DNA of 64,000 bases, taken from an uncultured Bacteroidia bacterium. Its GTDB lineage: Bacteria > Bacteroidota > Bacteroidia > Bacteroidales > UBA932. The notes under the pieces were generated by a model. The model was not told the DNA's origin. It saw nothing but the letters and a program-made list of their open reading frames with translations, and ran no database searches. Made by a program: the position numbers and the translations under genes. Every line of letters starts with the position of its first letter. Positions within the stretch are counted from its first letter, which is position 1. Location of the stretch: NCBI GenBank assembly GCA_902774145.1, contig CACYHC010000008.1:17990-81989 (forward strand), in the 5' to 3' direction. Of this stretch, positions 60,998 to 64,000 are shown piece after piece.

Positions 60998-61381
60998 TCC
61001 GCCGCTGATATAGTACAACTCATACTCGCCGCTGGTTTTCCGTTGCCCGACAAGCACTCGTGACGATTTCCATCTTAAGAATAGCATTCTGGAGAACTTC
61101 TTCTGATTTTTGTCTCCGAACTTTGGCGGGCGTTTATCAATATATACTGCATCCGAGAGGATTTCAGATAAATGTATCTGAGCCACAGTAGCATCGAATG
61201 ACCTTGGGGCATGGCCGAGTGCTTCATTAACGGAATCATTCTTCACGTTGATGTATGCTTTAAGCGATTGATTCCAAATCTTTTTCTCCGGATGTTTTGA
61301 TATCCAGTCGGCATAGAATGCCTTGATGATTAGTCTTCTTGCTTTATTGGCCTCGCGAGAATTCTCCTTCGGGATATTCAT
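60965..61381 (-). CDS. LPD3-like small protein, possible BECR-type nuclease relative
   Basis: A 138-residue basic protein from the ATG at 61381 (MNIPKENSREANKARR); the alternative start at 61402 is a TTG. The centre (INVKNDSVNEALGHAPRSFD, VAQIHLSEILSDAVYIDKR) and the end (SSRVLVGQRKTSGEYELYYIS) resemble LPD3-type domains of polyvalent mobile-element proteins and the barnase/RelE-like BECR fold. That would suit a small toxin or RNase, but the match is from pattern memory only. A -7 box TATGTTTG lies upstream. The gene ends inside the terminator stem of the candidate small RNA. Confidence 0.5.
   Translation of the reverse strand: MNIPKENSREANKARRLIIKAFYADWISKHPEKKIWNQSLKAYINVKNDSVNEALGHAPRSFDATVAQIHLSEILSDAVYIDKRPPKFGDKNQKKFSRMLFLRWKSSRVLVGQRKTSGEYELYYISGGQKIKPSGNGF
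60968..60996 (+). terminator. Terminator of the candidate small RNA
   Basis: AAAGCCGT (60968-60975), loop of six, ACGGCTTT (60982-60989), then ATTTTTT. On the minus strand the same stem is followed by TTTAAAAT, so it may act weakly for the oppositely oriented gene as well. Confidence 0.75.
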
Positions 61382-61431
61382 AATCGCTGTACGTTTTTGC
61401 AAACATATGAAAATATCCGCGAAATAATTAC

Positions 61432-61675
61432 TACCTTAGCAACGCCGTTCCTCGGGACGGCGGACATATTATGAGATGAAAGTGTTTCGCTTTTATCCTT
61501 GTACGGAAATCTGGAAAATTTCAAAGCATCAAGGAAAAGCAAGACGTTCATTACTTGTGTGGTTATCTGTGCCCTATATGGCATATTCCATACAGGTGTG
61601 GAGTGTTGTTTATTTGATGCTAGGTCTTCCAGAACCTCCGTACAGATAAACGAACGGCTCCACACTTTTTGCGTT
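61432..61675 (+). other. Structured intergenic stretch, possible RNA
   Basis: After TACCTTAG (61432-61439, one base off the -7 consensus) comes a GCCGT/ACGGC hairpin. Near the end GTGTGGAGTGTTGTTTAT pairs imperfectly with ATAAACGAACGGCTCCACAC across a 30-base loop that itself holds AGGT/ACCT, followed by TTTTTG. This looks like a structured transcript with a terminator. From there to 61877 nothing else is seen apart from a GCCCA/TGGGC hairpin. Confidence 0.35.
61476..61649 (+). CDS. Possible 57-residue small protein
   Basis: An ATG-to-TAA frame of 57 codons. The N-terminus is basic (MKVFRFYPCTEIWKISKHQG) and the C-terminal half hydrophobic (LLVWLSVPYMAYS, VWSVVYLMLGLP), as in a small membrane protein. 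No family is known to me. It lies inside the structured stretch and could equally be chance. Confidence 0.25.
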   Translation: MKVFRFYPCTEIWKISKHQGKARRSLLVWLSVPYMAYSIQVWSVVYLMLGLPEPPYR

Positions 61676-61877
61676 TATAATTAACGCCCGGCAGGAGCCC
61701 CCGGAATAATACTGGAATCACGAATGACTCCGAATCCCGGCCCCCTTCTCTTCTATGAAGCGCCAACTATTTTGATTTTGCCCACCATTGGGCAGGATAT
61801 CCTGTGCGAAAGCCCCAAACCCGGGGGCAATGAAAACCTGGTCTATGAAGAATGGTAAAACCCTTATGACGATGATT

Positions 61878-63011
61878 ATGAAAACGACAAAGAAATTTTG
61901 CACCGCCCTGGCAATGACGGCCCTCGCGCTCTCCTGTACCCGGGAAGCGGAAGTTTCCGATGCCATCAGCACCGGACAGGAAATTACGATTACCGCCACG
62001 CTGGAAAGTGGCTCACGGACAGCCGTCCAGAATGGAGGCGCCGAGGTCTATTGGGAACCCGCCGACGAAATCAAGCTGTTCCTTAACGGTACAGGGAGCC
62101 GCTTCATCTCCAATAATACGGAACTAGCGGGCGTTGCTAAGTTCACCGGGACGCTGAATGCCGTTATCGGATTCAACGAGGGTTTTGCTGACGATAACCC
62201 GCTCTGGGGCCTCTACCCCTACCGGGCGGACGCCACTTCCGATGAGACTTCCGTCACCACGACGCTACCCGCCGACCAGATTGGTCGTGCCGGCTCCTTT
62301 GCCAAGAACACCCACATCACCCTTGGGCGCAGCACGAGTTATTCGATGGGCTTCTATTCCGTCTGCGGCGGCCTCCGCTTCTCCCTCACTCAGGAAGGTA
62401 TCAAGAAGGTGACCTTTGAAGGAAACAATGAAGAAGCCCTGGCCGGAACGATCAAGATGACCTTTATAGACGGACTTCCCGCCATTCAGGAAATCACTAA
62501 TCCCCAGGCGAAACTCACGCTGACCGCTCCCGCGGACGGCACTTTACAGACGGGGGTGTGGTATTACATCGAGGCAATCCCCGGCACACTTTCCGGCGGG
62601 TATAAGATGTCTTTCTACAAGGAAGATGAATCTGCGAAATTCACCTCCAACAGCCTCGCCAGCTTCAAACGCGGAGTATTCGGGACTCTCGCCGATGCGG
62701 ACGAGGGACTGATCTTCAAACCCACGGGCGGGGGCGGAGACGACCCTGATCCCGAAGATATCATCTATTTCGCGGATCCTATCGCGAAGTACGCTTGCAT
62801 TGAAAAGTTTGACACCAACGGCGACGGAGAAGTCTCCTACGCCGAGGCTGCTGCCGCAACAACGCTTAGCGGCCTCTTCACCGATTGGAACACTGTTACC
62901 AGTTTTGAGGAGATCAAATTCTTCACCGGCGTGACTTCCACTGCAAATCCACCCTCGGCACCTTTGAGAACTGCACTGCGCTCAAAAAGGTGGTACTCCC
63001 TGCCGCCCTAA
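61878..63011 (+). CDS. Fimbrillin-like / EF-hand-like N-terminal part of a frameshifted surface lipoprotein
   Basis: The start at 61878 gives a lipoprotein signal (lipobox LALSC, then TREAEV). Residues about 25-290 are fimbrillin-like (VYWEPADEIKLFLNG, LWGLYPYRAD, AGSFAKNTHITLG). A Gly/Asp linker follows, then an EF-hand/dockerin-like loop, DTNGDGEVSYAEA, and FEEIKFFTGVTST, the lead-in normally found right before BspA-type leucine-rich repeats. At about 62943 the expected continuation moves to another frame, so this frame ends 23 codons later in meaningless sequence. Either a real inactivating deletion or a sequence error. Confidence 0.75.
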   Translation: MKTTKKFCTALAMTALALSCTREAEVSDAISTGQEITITATLESGSRTAVQNGGAEVYWEPADEIKLFLNGTGSRFISNNTELAGVAKFTGTLNAVIGFNEGFADDNPLWGLYPYRADATSDETSVTTTLPADQIGRAGSFAKNTHITLGRSTSYSMGFYSVCGGLRFSLTQEGIKKVTFEGNNEEALAGTIKMTFIDGLPAIQEITNPQAKLTLTAPADGTLQTGVWYYIEAIPGTLSGGYKMSFYKEDESAKFTSNSLASFKRGVFGTLADADEGLIFKPTGGGGDDPDPEDIIYFADPIAKYACIEKFDTNGDGEVSYAEAAAATTLSGLFTDWNTVTSFEEIKFFTGVTSTANPPSAPLRTALRSKRWYSLPP

Positions 63012-64000
63012 CTTCGCTTCCCAACTACTGTTTCAGTGGCTGCAATGCTCTCGTAGATATCACATTCCCCGAAGGACTAACTACCATTCCGTACAACTGT
63101 TTTCGGAATTGCTCTGCTTTGGAAACTATCGTCCTACCCTCGAAGGTTACGAGTATAGGAAGCTATGCGTTCTCGGGGTGTTCTGCCTTGCAACGAGCTG
63201 CGCTCCCCAATGGAATTAAGACCCTGCCGGGCGATTGCTTCAGCGGTTGCGGCGCCCTTACTGAAGTGGAGCTTCCTGCAGAACTGACAGCCATTCCGAA
63301 CTATTGTTTCCGGAATTGTACTTCGCTATCTTCATTAACTATACCAAAATCGGTAACCAGTATCGGGAGCTACGCTTTCCAGGGCTGTTCTTCCCTCGCA
63401 GACCTGCTGCTTCCGGAGAATCTCAACAGTATCGGAACTTATGCTTTCCAGAATTGCACCAGCATCGAGATGATAGCTCTGCCGGATGGTATGACGGCTC
63501 TCTCTACTGGGCTTTTCAGCGGGTGCAAAGCCCTGACAACTATTTCCTGGCCCACTAATTTGCAGTCCATTGGAGACAACGCGTTCAGTGGATGCTATTT
63601 CGAGAACAATGACTACACATTGGAGTTGCCGACAAGTATTACTTCCATTGGCTCCAATGTCTTCATTGGCCTCCGCCATATACTCATTTCTTCGACCTCA
63701 TCCGTATCAATATCCAATAAAGCATTTGGAGACCCTACAGTTTATTTCACTTACTTATATGTCCCCGCCGGCAAGGTAGAAATGTATAAGGCCCGCACTA
63801 ATTGGAATGAATACTCTGACAGGATTCGTCCGATGAGTGTTTACCCTATTGAAAAACCCGAATGGAATTATCCGATTGCAGAGCCCGTAGATTTAGGTCT
63901 TAGCGTGAAGTGGGCGTCATGGAATGTGGGCGCTTCTGCCCCTGAAGAATACGGAGAATATTTCGCTTGGGGTGAGACTAATGAATGGGTGAAAAAATCA
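62945..64000 (+). CDS. BspA-like leucine-rich repeat and FISUMP part of the frameshifted lipoprotein (runs off right edge)
   Basis: In the shifted frame, open without a stop from 62945 to the window end, the protein continues STLGTFENCTALKKVVLP and then about ten LRR_5 repeats of about 23 residues (LTSLPNYCFSGCNALVDITF; VTSIGSYAFQGCSSLADLLL). After a linker comes PVDLGLSVKWASWNVGAS, then EYGEYFAWGET, the start of a Fibrobacter-type major paralogous (FISUMP) domain. LRR_5 proteins of this kind are surface adhesins or binding proteins. It has no start codon or signal of its own, so it belongs with the frame upstream. Confidence 0.75.

Noticed and set aside
1-64000. tRNA or rRNA genes
   Set aside because: No cloverleaf-like run with a TTCGA-type T-loop and no rRNA signature was recognised on either strand.

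Overview
The window looks like a piece of a Bacteroidales chromosome, probably an uncultured, fairly GC-rich gut or rumen lineage. The evidence is a SusC/SusD pair, a hybrid two-component sensor, many lipoproteins with fimbrillin-like, BACON, DUF5689 and BspA-type leucine-rich repeats, and promoters of the Bacteroidetes type (TTTG, 19 bases, TAnnTTTG). Genus and species cannot be read from the sequence.

Region 1 (1 to about 40,500, minus strand) is one very large polysaccharide-utilisation-type locus. An aldose 1-epimerase gene overlaps the gene for a hybrid sensor/AraC regulator (HTCS). After a terminator an unbroken run of minus-strand genes with overlaps or gaps of a few bases goes on to the left edge. 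In transcription order it holds: a 45-residue acidic peptide, a fimbrillin/beta-helix lipoprotein, a second 45-residue peptide, two more fimbrillin/beta-helix lipoproteins, SusC, SusD, a small BACON lipoprotein, a DUF5689 lipoprotein, a DUF5107-TPR protein, five paralogous sialidase-fold (Asp-box) proteins interrupted by a fimbrillin-SGNH hydrolase, a GH-A-type glycosidase, and an unfinished lipoprotein of more than 1,150 residues that runs off the window. SusC/D and the lipoproteins would bind and import a decorated glycan, the hydrolases would cut it and remove esters, and the HTCS would sense a product. The glycan itself cannot be named.

Region 2 (40,500-58,250) is mostly housekeeping: tpiA, glnS and yicC; two small toxin-antitoxin-like gene pairs (a DUF5053 pair and hicAB) around a 0.7 kb structured non-coding stretch; an ABC exporter with a split 5'-nucleotidase and a membrane protein; holA, hpf, xerC, cca and an HsdR-N-type nuclease-domain protein; and the proline operon proC-proB-proA followed by a TSCPD protein.

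Region 3 (58,250-64,000) is accessory and more AT-rich: an AbiEii/AbiEi-type pair, a small lipoprotein, a candidate small RNA with its own consensus promoter and terminator, an LPD3-like protein, a structured intergenic stretch, and a frameshifted fimbrillin/BspA-LRR/FISUMP surface lipoprotein that runs off the right edge.

The least expected signals are (a) a repeated intergenic element, about 38 to 90 bases, placed 100-140 bases upstream of all three toxin-antitoxin-like modules in the same orientation; (b) a second element with an invariant 30-base core inside different stems; (c) two related 45-residue peptides each placed just before a fimbrillin/beta-helix lipoprotein; and (d) the fivefold expansion of sialidase-fold proteins in one operon, with fimbrillin domains fused to enzymes.
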